A DNA stretch of 64,000 bases from Mycobacterium gordonae (GTDB taxonomy: Bacteria; Actinomycetota; Actinomycetes; Mycobacteriales; Mycobacteriaceae): positions 108,500 to 172,499 of the forward strand of contig NZ_LKTM01000372.1 of the NCBI RefSeq assembly GCF_001417955.2, in the 5' to 3' direction. This document shows, in pieces, positions 32,256 through 39,718 of the stretch. Below the pieces are notes generated by a model, which saw only the letters and a list, made by a program, of their open reading frames with translations, made no database searches and was not told where the DNA came from. The position numbers and the translations under genes were made by a program. Each line of letters starts with the position of its first letter. Position 1 is the first letter of the stretch.

Positions 32256-33058
32256 ACAATCTGTACCGCGACCTGGCGCCGATCACCGAATCCGCCTGGG
32301 CGGAGATCGAAGTGGAAGCGGCGCGGACCTTCAAGCGGCACATCGCCGGCCGCCGCGTCGTCGACGTCAGCGAGCCGGGCGGTCCGGTGACGGCGGCCGT
32401 CAGCACGGGCCGGCTGATCGACCTGGAGTCGCCCACCGACGGCGTCGTCGCTCATCTGCGCGACAGTCGTCCCCTGGTGCGGCTGCGCGTACCGTTCACC
32501 CTGTCCCGCAACGAGATCGACGATGTCGAGCGCGGCTCCAACGACTCCGACTGGGAACCGGTCAAGGTGGCCGCCAAAAAACTGGCGTTCGTCGAGGACC
32601 GCGGCATCTTCGAGGGGTATGCCCCGGCGTCCATCCAGGGCATCCGCAGCTGCAGCTCCAACCCTCCCCTGACCCTGCCCGACGACCCGCGCCACATCCC
32701 CGACGTGATCACCCAGGCTTTGACGGAACTGCGCCTGGCGGGCGTCGACGGCCCGTATTCGGTGCTGTTGTCAGCCGACGCCTACACCAAGGTGAGCGAG
32801 ACCACCGAGCATGGTTATCCGATCCTCGAGCACCTCAACCGGCTGGTCGACGGCGACATCATCTGGGCGCCGGCCATCGACGGCGCGTTCGTGTTGACCA
32901 CTCGCGGTGGCGATTTCGACCTGCAGTTGGGCACCGACGTGTCGATCGGATACCTCAGCCACGACGCCGACACCGTGCAGCTCTACCTACAGGAGACATT
33001 GACGTTCCTGTGCTACACCGCCGAGGCCTCGGTGGCGCTGACGCCCCCGCGGGACTGA
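32252..33058 (+). CDS. cfp29: Encapsulin shell protein (Cfp29)
   Basis: A 268-residue HK97-fold family 1 encapsulin that self-assembles into a protein nanocompartment. It opens with MNNLYRDLAPITESAWAEIE, as family members do, and has the E-loop region around residues 60-95 (SPTDGVVAHLRDSRPLVRLRVPF). The ATG overlaps the Dyp stop (ATGA). The orthologue in M. tuberculosis is the culture-filtrate antigen Cfp29, shown to package the Dyp peroxidase and other enzymes. An SDR gene follows after only 5 bp. Confidence 0.96.
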   Translation: MNNLYRDLAPITESAWAEIEVEAARTFKRHIAGRRVVDVSEPGGPVTAAVSTGRLIDLESPTDGVVAHLRDSRPLVRLRVPFTLSRNEIDDVERGSNDSDWEPVKVAAKKLAFVEDRGIFEGYAPASIQGIRSCSSNPPLTLPDDPRHIPDVITQALTELRLAGVDGPYSVLLSADAYTKVSETTEHGYPILEHLNRLVDGDIIWAPAIDGAFVLTTRGGDFDLQLGTDVSIGYLSHDADTVQLYLQETLTFLCYTAEASVALTPPRD

Positions 33059-33063
33059 GGAGC

Positions 33064-33801
33064 GTGACGACGTTCGGCGGCCACACGGCCCTGGTCACCG
33101 GCGCCACTTCCGGGATCGGCCGCGCGATCGCGCTGCAACTGGCCCAGCGGGGCGCCGACGTAGTGGTGCACGGGCGCAACACGGAACGCGGCCGTGAGGT
33201 GGTACAGGAGATCGAAAGTGATGGCGGCAGCGCACGATTCGTCGCCGCGGAGCTCAACGACGCCGCCCAGGTCCGGCGACTGGCGGCCGAGGCCGGCGAC
33301 GTCGACATCCTGGTGAACAACGCCGGCGTCTTCATATTCGGCGATACCGTCGACACCGACGACGCCGTCTTCGACGAACACGTGAACGTCAACATGCGCG
33401 CTCCGTACCTGCTGGTGCAGGAACTCGCGCCGGCAATGGCGCAACGGGGCCGCGGTGCGATCGTCAATATCAGCACGCTGGCCGCCTCGGCGCCGAAACG
33501 CAAAGGCGGAATCTACGGTGCCACCAAGGCCGCCCTGGAACTGCTGACCAAGGTGTGGGCGGACGAATTCGGGGAATCCGGTGTGCGGGTCAACGCGGTG
33601 GCGGCAGGACCCACCGACACTCCCGGAACGGAGGCCACCCCCGGCCTCCTGGAGAAGCTGGCCGGTGTCACCGCACTGCGCCGCATCGCTGATGCCAGCG
33701 AAATAGCAAGCGCGGTCGTGTTTCTCGCATCCCCGGACGCCAGCTATGTCAACGGTGCGATCTTCAACGTCACCGGCGGAGAGACGTCGTTCGCCCGGTA
33801 G
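33064..33801 (+). CDS. Short-chain dehydrogenase/reductase downstream of encapsulin
   Basis: A 245-residue classical SDR. It has the cofactor loop TGATSGIG near residues 12-19, NNAG near 80-83, the catalytic Ser in NISTLAASAP, and YGATK with Tyr and Lys near 153-157. HGRNTERG after the second strand suggests NADP use, with an Arg near the 2'-phosphate. The GTG at 33064 has GAGGAG just before it and starts 5 bp after the encapsulin stop, so it is in that operon. There is no cargo peptide at its C-terminus. Substrate unknown. It converges directly on the MOSC fusion gene. Confidence 0.85.
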   Translation: MTTFGGHTALVTGATSGIGRAIALQLAQRGADVVVHGRNTERGREVVQEIESDGGSARFVAAELNDAAQVRRLAAEAGDVDILVNNAGVFIFGDTVDTDDAVFDEHVNVNMRAPYLLVQELAPAMAQRGRGAIVNISTLAASAPKRKGGIYGATKAALELLTKVWADEFGESGVRVNAVAAGPTDTPGTEATPGLLEKLAGVTALRRIADASEIASAVVFLASPDASYVNGAIFNVTGGETSFAR

Positions 33802-35484
33802 TTACAGATCCAGCACCAGGTCGGTTTCGGGAGCGGCAGAGCAGATCAGCACTTCACCCTGCTTCGGCGACTCCAGCGGTGGTTGGACATAGGTCGTCGT
33901 GCCGGAGACGACGCTGGTGACGCACATGTGGCACACCCCGCTGCGGCACGAGTAACGCGTTGGCACATCGCAGGATTCGGCCAGGTCGAGGATGCTGCCG
34001 TAGTGCGGTGACCAGTTGACCGTCAGTCCGCTGCGCGCGAAGGTGACGGCCGGGCCGGCGCCCGGAGTGCCCGCCGGCTGGTGCGGCGGCCTGGCCACCG
34101 CACCGACTACTCCGGGGTTGATCGCCGCCCGCGCACCGAAGAGTTCACTGTGGATACTGCCGGGATCGAATCCGAGCCCGGTCAGGGCGGTGCGCATATC
34201 CGCCATGAACGACGCCGGCCCACACAGGTACGCGGTGGCGCCGGTCGGCAGGCCCAGCGCGGCGATCGCCTGCCGATTCAGGCGATTCTGGGTTTCGGTG
34301 TAGTAGACACGCCGGACCGCTTGCGGCATAACGGCTATCAGCTCGTCGACCTCTGCGGCAAACGCCTCGGTGTCCGGGTTCCGGGTGGTGTGTAGCCACC
34401 AGATACCGACGTCGGCGCCCCCGGCGGACAGTGCGTGCAGCATGGCCAGCACCGGCGTCACACCGATCCCCGCCGAGATCAATATCACCGGCTTGTCGTC
34501 CTCGATGAGGCAGAAGTCACCTCGCGGGGCAGCTGCTTCGATGACGGCACCGGGTTCGACGTGGCTGTGCAGCCATCGACTCACGACACCGTGTTCTTCG
34601 CGTTTGACGCTGATGCGGTACTCGGCGGCGCGCGGATCGCCGGACAGGGAGTAGCTGCGCACCTGGGCGGTTTCGCCGGGTATCCGCACGGTCAGGTACT
34701 GACCGGGAAGCGCCGGCGGCAGCGCGGTTCCATCCTCGGAGGTCAACGTGATCGACAGCACGGAGGGTGATTCACGTCGCGTGGCAATCACTCTCAGTCG
34801 ACGAAAGCCGCTGGGCGTAATCGCGGCAGCGGCCGCACCGCCCGGTGCCGCCAGCATCTCGGTGAATGATTGTTGCCACCCGGGACTCAGCTCGGGGACG
34901 TCGACGACCTTGCGCAGCTGCTCGGGGTTGCGATCCGGAAGGTAGAGCAGCGCGTCGACGTCGGCCACCGTGAGCTCATGCCGGCCACGGCGGGTCCGCA
35001 CGATGTCGTCGCCGGCCTGCACGCCGCCCTCGGAGATGACGCGGCAATAGAAACCTGGTCTATGCTGGGAGACAAGCAGATTCGGCATTCGCGGATCGCC
35101 CAGGCGCATCCCGACCCGGAAACAGGTGACGCGCGGCTGGGTGACCTCGAACTCGGCGTCGCCGATGCGGTAGCGGTCGCCGATACACACCTCGTCGTCC
35201 GGGAGCCCGGAGACGGTGAAGTTCTCGCCGAAATGACCCGGTCGCAGGTCATCACGGCCGAGGTATCCCGCCCAGTACTCGTAGGACTCCGTCTGGTACA
35301 CCAGCACGGCGCGCTGCTCACCGCCGTGGCCGCCGAGGTCTCCCTGGCCGTCGCCGTCAATGTTGAGGCGGCGCACCATCACCCGCCCGTCGACAGGCGT
35401 CTTCCAGATTCCGGTGTGAACGGTCCTGTCGTTCCATTGCACATCTTTGGGCATGCCCACGTTGACCGAAACCAGCTTGGCCAT
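33802..35484 (-). CDS. MOSC - flavin reductase - [2Fe-2S] ferredoxin fusion protein
   Basis: A 560-residue three-part redox protein. Residues 1-~165 form a YiiM-like MOSC domain with Cys121 in VTCFRVG; 160-215 is a 3-alpha-like linker. A ferredoxin-reductase-type flavin domain follows (~225-330, with RSYSLSGDP). Next is the NAD-binding part (ISAGIGVTPVLAML near 335, YLCGPASFM near 415). The C-terminal [2Fe-2S] ferredoxin (~470-560) has CRSGVCHMC plus a distal Cys in ICSAAP. MOSC proteins of this kind use molybdenum cofactor in reducing N-hydroxylated compounds. The fusion would bring its own electron supply. Starts from ATG 35484; its stop abuts the SDR stop. Confidence 0.87.
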   Translation of the reverse strand: MAKLVSVNVGMPKDVQWNDRTVHTGIWKTPVDGRVMVRRLNIDGDGQGDLGGHGGEQRAVLVYQTESYEYWAGYLGRDDLRPGHFGENFTVSGLPDDEVCIGDRYRIGDAEFEVTQPRVTCFRVGMRLGDPRMPNLLVSQHRPGFYCRVISEGGVQAGDDIVRTRRGRHELTVADVDALLYLPDRNPEQLRKVVDVPELSPGWQQSFTEMLAAPGGAAAAAITPSGFRRLRVIATRRESPSVLSITLTSEDGTALPPALPGQYLTVRIPGETAQVRSYSLSGDPRAAEYRISVKREEHGVVSRWLHSHVEPGAVIEAAAPRGDFCLIEDDKPVILISAGIGVTPVLAMLHALSAGGADVGIWWLHTTRNPDTEAFAAEVDELIAVMPQAVRRVYYTETQNRLNRQAIAALGLPTGATAYLCGPASFMADMRTALTGLGFDPGSIHSELFGARAAINPGVVGAVARPPHQPAGTPGAGPAVTFARSGLTVNWSPHYGSILDLAESCDVPTRYSCRSGVCHMCVTSVVSGTTTYVQPPLESPKQGEVLICSAAPETDLVLDL

Positions 35485-35558
35485 CTGCCCTCCTAGCGGG
35501 CACCGGATCGGGTGCCGTCACCGACTGACCCTAGTGCCGGCGGGCTGCGTTGTGCATA

Positions 35559-35576
35559 CTGGGATGTGTAACCCAG
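35559..35576. promoter_or_regulatory. Operator copy 1: palindrome before the alpha/beta hydrolase
   Basis: CTGGG-N8-CCCAG, a perfect 5+5 palindrome with an 8-nt spacer, 24 bp before the hydrolase ATG at 35600. It shares the core TGGG-N8-CCCA with the sites at 36481, 37888 and 37910, so I take it as a binding site of the double TetR protein. Confidence 0.6.
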
Positions 35577-35599
35577 AATTATCCGCCGAGGAGTTCGAC

Positions 35600-36472
35600 A
35601 TGCCGACCGTTCACCATCGTTACGCCACCGTCGACGGTCACCGCCTGTTCTACCGGGAGGCCGGCGATTCGCACTTGCCTACAGTGGTTCTGCTGCATGG
35701 GTTTCCGACCAGTTCTTACATGTTCCGCAACCTCATCCCCGAACTCGCCGACCGCTTCCACGTCGTGGCACCCGACCACCTGGGCTTCGGATTGTCCGAC
35801 GCGCCGTCCGTCGATGAGTTCGACTACACCTTCGATGCACTGTCCGAGTTGACGGCCGGGCTGTTGCTCGCGCTCGGCATCGACCGCTACGCCGTGTACG
35901 TGCAGGATTACGGCGCACCCATCGGCTGGCGCCTGGCGCTGCGCAACCCGTCCGCGATCACCGCGATCATCAGCCAGAATGGCAATGGTTATGACGCCGG
36001 TTTCGTCGAGGGCTTCTGGAAGACGGTCTGGGCATACCAGGACGCCCCGACCGCCGACAATGAGGCGGCCGTGCGGCAGTTCCTCACACTGGACGCCACC
36101 CGCTGGCAGTACCTGACCGGCGTACCGGATGAGACGCTGGTCGACCCGGAGTGCTGGCATCACGATTTCGCGTTGATCTCCCGGCCCGGCAATGATCTGT
36201 TACAGCTCAAGCTGTTTCGCGACTATGCGACCAACGCCCCGCTGTACCCACGCCTGCACGAGTACTTTCGCGCGTCCGGCGTTCCGCTGCTGGCAGTGTG
36301 GGGCCGCGGCGACGAGATATTCGGCCCGGCCGGAGCCACGGCTTTCACCACGGATCTGCCGCATGCCGAAGTCCATCTGCTCGACGGCGGGCACTTCCTG
36401 CTGGAGTCGGCACACGCCGAGGTCGCCGAACTGACCCGAACGTTCCTGGCAGGCAATCGCGTGGCCGCATGA
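35600..36472 (+). CDS. Alpha/beta hydrolase with Asp nucleophile (dehalogenase/epoxide-hydrolase-like)
   Basis: A 290-residue hydrolase. The oxyanion loop is HGFPTSS near 33-39. The nucleophile position reads VQDYGAP with Asp103 instead of Ser, as in haloalkane dehalogenases and epoxide hydrolases. The acid is in WGRGDEIFG near 246 and the His in DGGHFLLE near 271. It probably opens an epoxide or removes a halogen; which one cannot be decided. ATG 35600 follows GAGGAG. A TGGG-N8-CCCA operator just upstream ties it to the TetR regulator and the downstream oxidoreductase cluster. Confidence 0.85.
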   Translation: MPTVHHRYATVDGHRLFYREAGDSHLPTVVLLHGFPTSSYMFRNLIPELADRFHVVAPDHLGFGLSDAPSVDEFDYTFDALSELTAGLLLALGIDRYAVYVQDYGAPIGWRLALRNPSAITAIISQNGNGYDAGFVEGFWKTVWAYQDAPTADNEAAVRQFLTLDATRWQYLTGVPDETLVDPECWHHDFALISRPGNDLLQLKLFRDYATNAPLYPRLHEYFRASGVPLLAVWGRGDEIFGPAGATAFTTDLPHAEVHLLDGGHFLLESAHAEVAELTRTFLAGNRVAA

Positions 36473-36480
36473 CGCGGTCA

Positions 36481-36498
36481 ATGGGCTGAATATCCCAT
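36481..36498. promoter_or_regulatory. Operator copy 2: palindrome before the double TetR gene
   Basis: ATGGG-N8-CCCAT centred about 41 bp before ATG 36531. It overlaps the expected -35 region of the leaderless TetR promoter, a typical place for an autorepressor. Confidence 0.65.
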
Positions 36499-36518
36499 AA
36501 CTGCGGCCTGACAGGGGT

Positions 36519-36524
36519 TAGCCT
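36519..36524 (+). promoter_or_regulatory. -10 box of the double TetR gene
   Basis: TAGCCT lies 6 nt before ATG 36531; the palindrome at 36481-36498 sits where the -35 region falls. Confidence 0.45.
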
Positions 36525-36530
36525 GGCGCG

Positions 36531-37865
36531 ATGGCCGAACCGGAGGTCGAACAGCGGCTGACCGCCAAGGGGCGCGCCACCCGCGACCGGATTGTGCTGG
36601 CAACCGCCGAACTGATCGGCGCGGAGGGCCTGACGGCGTTCAACATGGACAACGTGCGCAAGGCCGCTTCGGTGAGCGGTTCCCAACTGGCGCACTACTT
36701 CACCGACAAGCGTGCGTTGATCCGTGCCGTCATCGAGCGCCAGATCGGCGTCGTCCTAGACTTCCACCGCCAGCCGAAGCTGGGCAATCTGGCGACTTTC
36801 GACGACTACGAGCGCTGGCTGGATCTCAACATGCGCTACCTGCGCCGCATCAAATACACCGGCACGCCCACCTATCACGCCCTCGCCGCCCAACTCGCCA
36901 AGTCCGATGACTCGACGCGCGCGGCCCTGGCCGCCGGCTATCAGGAGTGGATCGAACTGTTCGAGCAGGCGATCCGGCAGATGAAGGACAACGGTCTGCT
37001 CGCGGCCGCGGCGCAACCGCGCGCTCTGGCATCGGTGCTGGTGTGCGCACACCAAGGGGGTGGCACCCTGGCGTTCACCTATCGGGCGGAATGGCCGCAC
37101 GCAGATGCGACCCGGTTTGCCGTCAACTATCTGCGCATGTTCGCCACCGACCCCGCCGAACGCGCGCCCCGGCCGCCCCGGCGTCGCCGCGTCCAGCGCC
37201 CACCACAACTGACCGCCCATGCCGCCCCGCGGCTCACCCAGAAAGGAATGGCCACGCGAGGCCGGATCGTCGACACCGCGGCCGGCCTGGTCTTCGAACG
37301 CGGGGTGGCCAACACCAGCATCGACGAGGTGCGCACCCGTGCCGAGGTGAGCGGATCGCAGATCACGCACTACTTCCGGGACAAACGCGATCTCATCCGT
37401 CAGGTCGTCGCCAACCGCCGCCGAGACGTACGAACGTTTCACACTCAGGACCGGATGGGTGCGCTCGACAACGTCGATGCCTTGCGCGCCTGGGCCGATG
37501 CCTGCATGGCCGATGTGGACACCGTGTATCGACTCGGCGGGTGCGTGTACGGATCACTGGCCGGTGAACTGATCGACGCCGACAGCGAGATTCACGATGA
37601 CGTCGCCCGTGGTTACGACGAGTGGATCGAAATCTTTTCGACCGGACTGACTTCCATGCGCCGACGCGGAGATTTGCGCTCCGACGCCGACCCGCGCCAC
37701 CTGGCGGTGTCGTTGGTCGTCGCCCACCAGGGTGGCGCGATGATCACGCACGCTACCGGTCAGGCAGAACCGATTCGCGCCGCGCTCACCGCTGCGGTCG
37801 ATTATGTGTGTTCCTTCACACCCGACGCGACACAGGGGGCGGCGCGGCGCCGCACCAAATCCTGA
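36531..37865 (+). CDS. Double-length tandem TetR regulator
   Basis: A 444-residue protein with two complete TetR units in one chain. Unit 1 (~8-200) has RIVLATAELIGAEGLTAF and the recognition helix VSGSQLAHYFTDK near 47-59. An Arg/Pro-rich linker (~207-230) follows. Unit 2 (~235-425) has RIVDTAAGLVFERGVANTSI and the closely similar helix VSGSQITHYFRDK. TetR proteins normally dimerise; here one chain can act as a covalent dimer. Local ATGGG-N8-CCCAT palindromes in front of this gene, and before the hydrolase and oxidoreductase genes, are the obvious targets. Effector unknown, presumably a substrate of the cluster. Confidence 0.88.
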   Translation: MAEPEVEQRLTAKGRATRDRIVLATAELIGAEGLTAFNMDNVRKAASVSGSQLAHYFTDKRALIRAVIERQIGVVLDFHRQPKLGNLATFDDYERWLDLNMRYLRRIKYTGTPTYHALAAQLAKSDDSTRAALAAGYQEWIELFEQAIRQMKDNGLLAAAAQPRALASVLVCAHQGGGTLAFTYRAEWPHADATRFAVNYLRMFATDPAERAPRPPRRRRVQRPPQLTAHAAPRLTQKGMATRGRIVDTAAGLVFERGVANTSIDEVRTRAEVSGSQITHYFRDKRDLIRQVVANRRRDVRTFHTQDRMGALDNVDALRAWADACMADVDTVYRLGGCVYGSLAGELIDADSEIHDDVARGYDEWIEIFSTGLTSMRRRGDLRSDADPRHLAVSLVVAHQGGAMITHATGQAEPIRAALTAAVDYVCSFTPDATQGAARRRTKS

Positions 37866-37887
37866 TACCCCGGGGCGTCTCGACTTT

Positions 37888-37905
37888 ATGGGATGATCCG
37901 CCCAT
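37888..37905. promoter_or_regulatory. Operator copy 3: palindrome before the oxidoreductase operon
   Basis: ATGGG-N8-CCCAT, 45 bp before ATG 37950, with a second copy 22 bp further downstream (centre to centre, about two helical turns). A CATAAT box lies at its right edge. Confidence 0.65.
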
Positions 37906-37909
37906 AATA

Positions 37910-37927
37910 ATGGGACGCATAGCCCAT
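37910..37927. promoter_or_regulatory. Operator copy 4: palindrome before the oxidoreductase operon
   Basis: ATGGG-N8-CCCAT, second half of a tandem pair with 37888-37905. It would cover the predicted transcription start near 37915, fitting repression. Confidence 0.65.
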
Positions 37928-37949
37928 TTGTCTCGGGAGGGAGACACCG

Positions 37950-39008
37950 ATGGAGACCATCTCGCGGGGGACCAGCACACTGCCCACGGCACCGGCCGTC
38001 GTACGTGAGACGTGTGGCGACACAACAATGCGCGCAATCATTTTGGATAGCTTCGGCGGACTCGACAGTCTGGTGTACACCGACATTCCCAAGCCGCTGC
38101 CCAAGGACGGCGAGGTGGTCATCGAAGTGAAGGGCTTCGGTATCAACCACGCGGAGATGCACATGCGGCGCGGCGAATGGGCTGAAGCCGCCGAAGTGAG
38201 CGGTATCGAATGTGTCGGCGTCGTCGACGCCTGCCCGGGCGGCGAGTTTCCGGTCGGCGCGAAAGTGGCGGCACTGATGGGCGGCCTGGGCCGCACCATC
38301 AACGGCAGCTACGCCGAATACACCCGGGTGCGCGCGGCCAATGTCGCGCTGATCGAATCCGACCTGCCCTGGTCGCAACTGGCCGCGCTGCCCGAAACCT
38401 ATGCGACCGCCTGGACCTGCCTGTTCCGCAACCTACAGGTGAAGTCTGGACAGACGTTGCTGATACGTGGCGCGACATCATCTTTCGGCCAGGCGGCGCT
38501 GAAGATGGCGGTCGCCGCCGAAGCCCACGTCATTGCCACCACCCGCAGCCACGGACGCATCCCGATGCTCGAGGAACTCGGTGCCGCGCGCGTCGAGCTG
38601 GAGAGAACCGATCTCGCCGCCCACCTGCCGGAATCCAAGCAGTTGCACGCCGTCCTCGATCTGGTGGGCAACAGCACCATCCTCGACTCCCTGGACATGC
38701 TGCGTCGCGGCGGCACAGCCTGCCTCGCCGGATGGCTGGGCGGCCTGGACCCCATCGGGGATTTCAACCCGCTGCTGCGCATGGCCAGCGGCGTGAACTT
38801 GAACTTCTTCGCCAGCTTCGTCTTCGGCACACCCGGCTTCGCGCTCTCCGACGTGCCACTGCAGGGCATCGCGAAGCAGGTGGCCGACGGCGAGCTCGAC
38901 GCGACACCGTCGCGGGTCTTCTCCTTCGAGGAGATTCACGAGGCGCACCGCGTCATGGAAGCCGGTGAAGCCGGCGGCAAGATGGTGGTGGTCATGGATC
39001 GTGAGTGA
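37950..39008 (+). CDS. Medium-chain oxidoreductase, quinone-oxidoreductase type
   Basis: A 352-residue (352 codons) MDR-family protein. The usual core starts at MRAIILDSFGG (residue 27). No structural-zinc Cys cluster is visible, so it looks like the zinc-free quinone reductase group. The catalytic-domain segment reads GFGINHAEMHMRRGEW, and the cofactor loop is LLIRGATSSFGQAALKMA near 171. The ATG at 37950 has GGGAGGGAG in front; the ATG at 38028 is an alternative that removes a 26-residue N-terminal extension. Two operator palindromes lie just upstream. First gene of a run with a HAD dehalogenase, a flavoprotein and a cupin. Confidence 0.85.
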   Translation: METISRGTSTLPTAPAVVRETCGDTTMRAIILDSFGGLDSLVYTDIPKPLPKDGEVVIEVKGFGINHAEMHMRRGEWAEAAEVSGIECVGVVDACPGGEFPVGAKVAALMGGLGRTINGSYAEYTRVRAANVALIESDLPWSQLAALPETYATAWTCLFRNLQVKSGQTLLIRGATSSFGQAALKMAVAAEAHVIATTRSHGRIPMLEELGAARVELERTDLAAHLPESKQLHAVLDLVGNSTILDSLDMLRRGGTACLAGWLGGLDPIGDFNPLLRMASGVNLNFFASFVFGTPGFALSDVPLQGIAKQVADGELDATPSRVFSFEEIHEAHRVMEAGEAGGKMVVVMDRE

Positions 39009-39026
39009 CGCAGAGGAGGCTGTTGC

Positions 39027-39716
39027 GTGGCCGCACCGCCCGTGCTCGTATTCGATGTGAATGAGACTCTGCTCGATATCGAGTCGATGGCGCCGTTGTT
39101 CGACGACCTGTTCGGCGACCGACGGGTATTGCGGGAATGGTTCAACCAACTCGTCATGTATTCGATGACGGCGACGCTGTCCAACAGCTACGTCGACTTC
39201 GCGACGCTCGCCGGCGGGGTGTTACGGATGCTGGGAGCCGTCCACCGTGCCCAGGTCACCGACGACGACGTCACCCGCCTCATCGCGCGCATGGGTGCCA
39301 TGCCCGCCTACGCGGACACGCTCGACGGACTCAAACTACTGCGCGACAAAGGTTTTCGGCTCGTCACGCTGACTAATTCGCCCCACCCGCCGGGCACGCC
39401 GACCGCACTGGAAAACTCCGGGCTCGCCGGCCTCTTCGAGCGGCGGTTCACCGTCGACGCCTGCCAGGCGTTCAAGCCGGCACCACCGGTTTACCAATAC
39501 GTGTGCCGGGAACTCGGGGTGACGCCAGCCGATTGCCTGATGGTGGCCTCACATGTGTGGGACCTGTTGGGCGCCCGGAACGCCGGTTTCGGCACGGCAC
39601 TGATCACCCGGCCAGGCAATGCACCACTACCTGTCGAAGGGCTGCCGCAACCGGATTTCGTGGCCGCCGACCTGCCCTCGCTCGCCCGGCAACTGACAGC
39701 GGAAGGACCCGATTGA
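39027..39716 (+). CDS. HAD-superfamily type II haloacid-dehalogenase-like hydrolase
   Basis: A 229-residue HAD enzyme. Motif I reads FDVNETLLD near residues 9-17 (nucleophilic Asp), motif II TLTNSPHP near 115, the Lys is in AFKPAPPVY near 151, and motif IV is ASHVWDLLGARNAGF near 172. This matches (S)-2-haloacid dehalogenases and fits a role in degrading a halogenated acid, although phosphatase activity is not excluded. The GTG at 39027 follows GAGGAGG. It is 18 bp after the oxidoreductase and 2 bp before the flavoprotein gene. Confidence 0.85.
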   Translation: MAAPPVLVFDVNETLLDIESMAPLFDDLFGDRRVLREWFNQLVMYSMTATLSNSYVDFATLAGGVLRMLGAVHRAQVTDDDVTRLIARMGAMPAYADTLDGLKLLRDKGFRLVTLTNSPHPPGTPTALENSGLAGLFERRFTVDACQAFKPAPPVYQYVCRELGVTPADCLMVASHVWDLLGARNAGFGTALITRPGNAPLPVEGLPQPDFVAADLPSLARQLTAEGPD

Positions 39717-39718
39717 CC

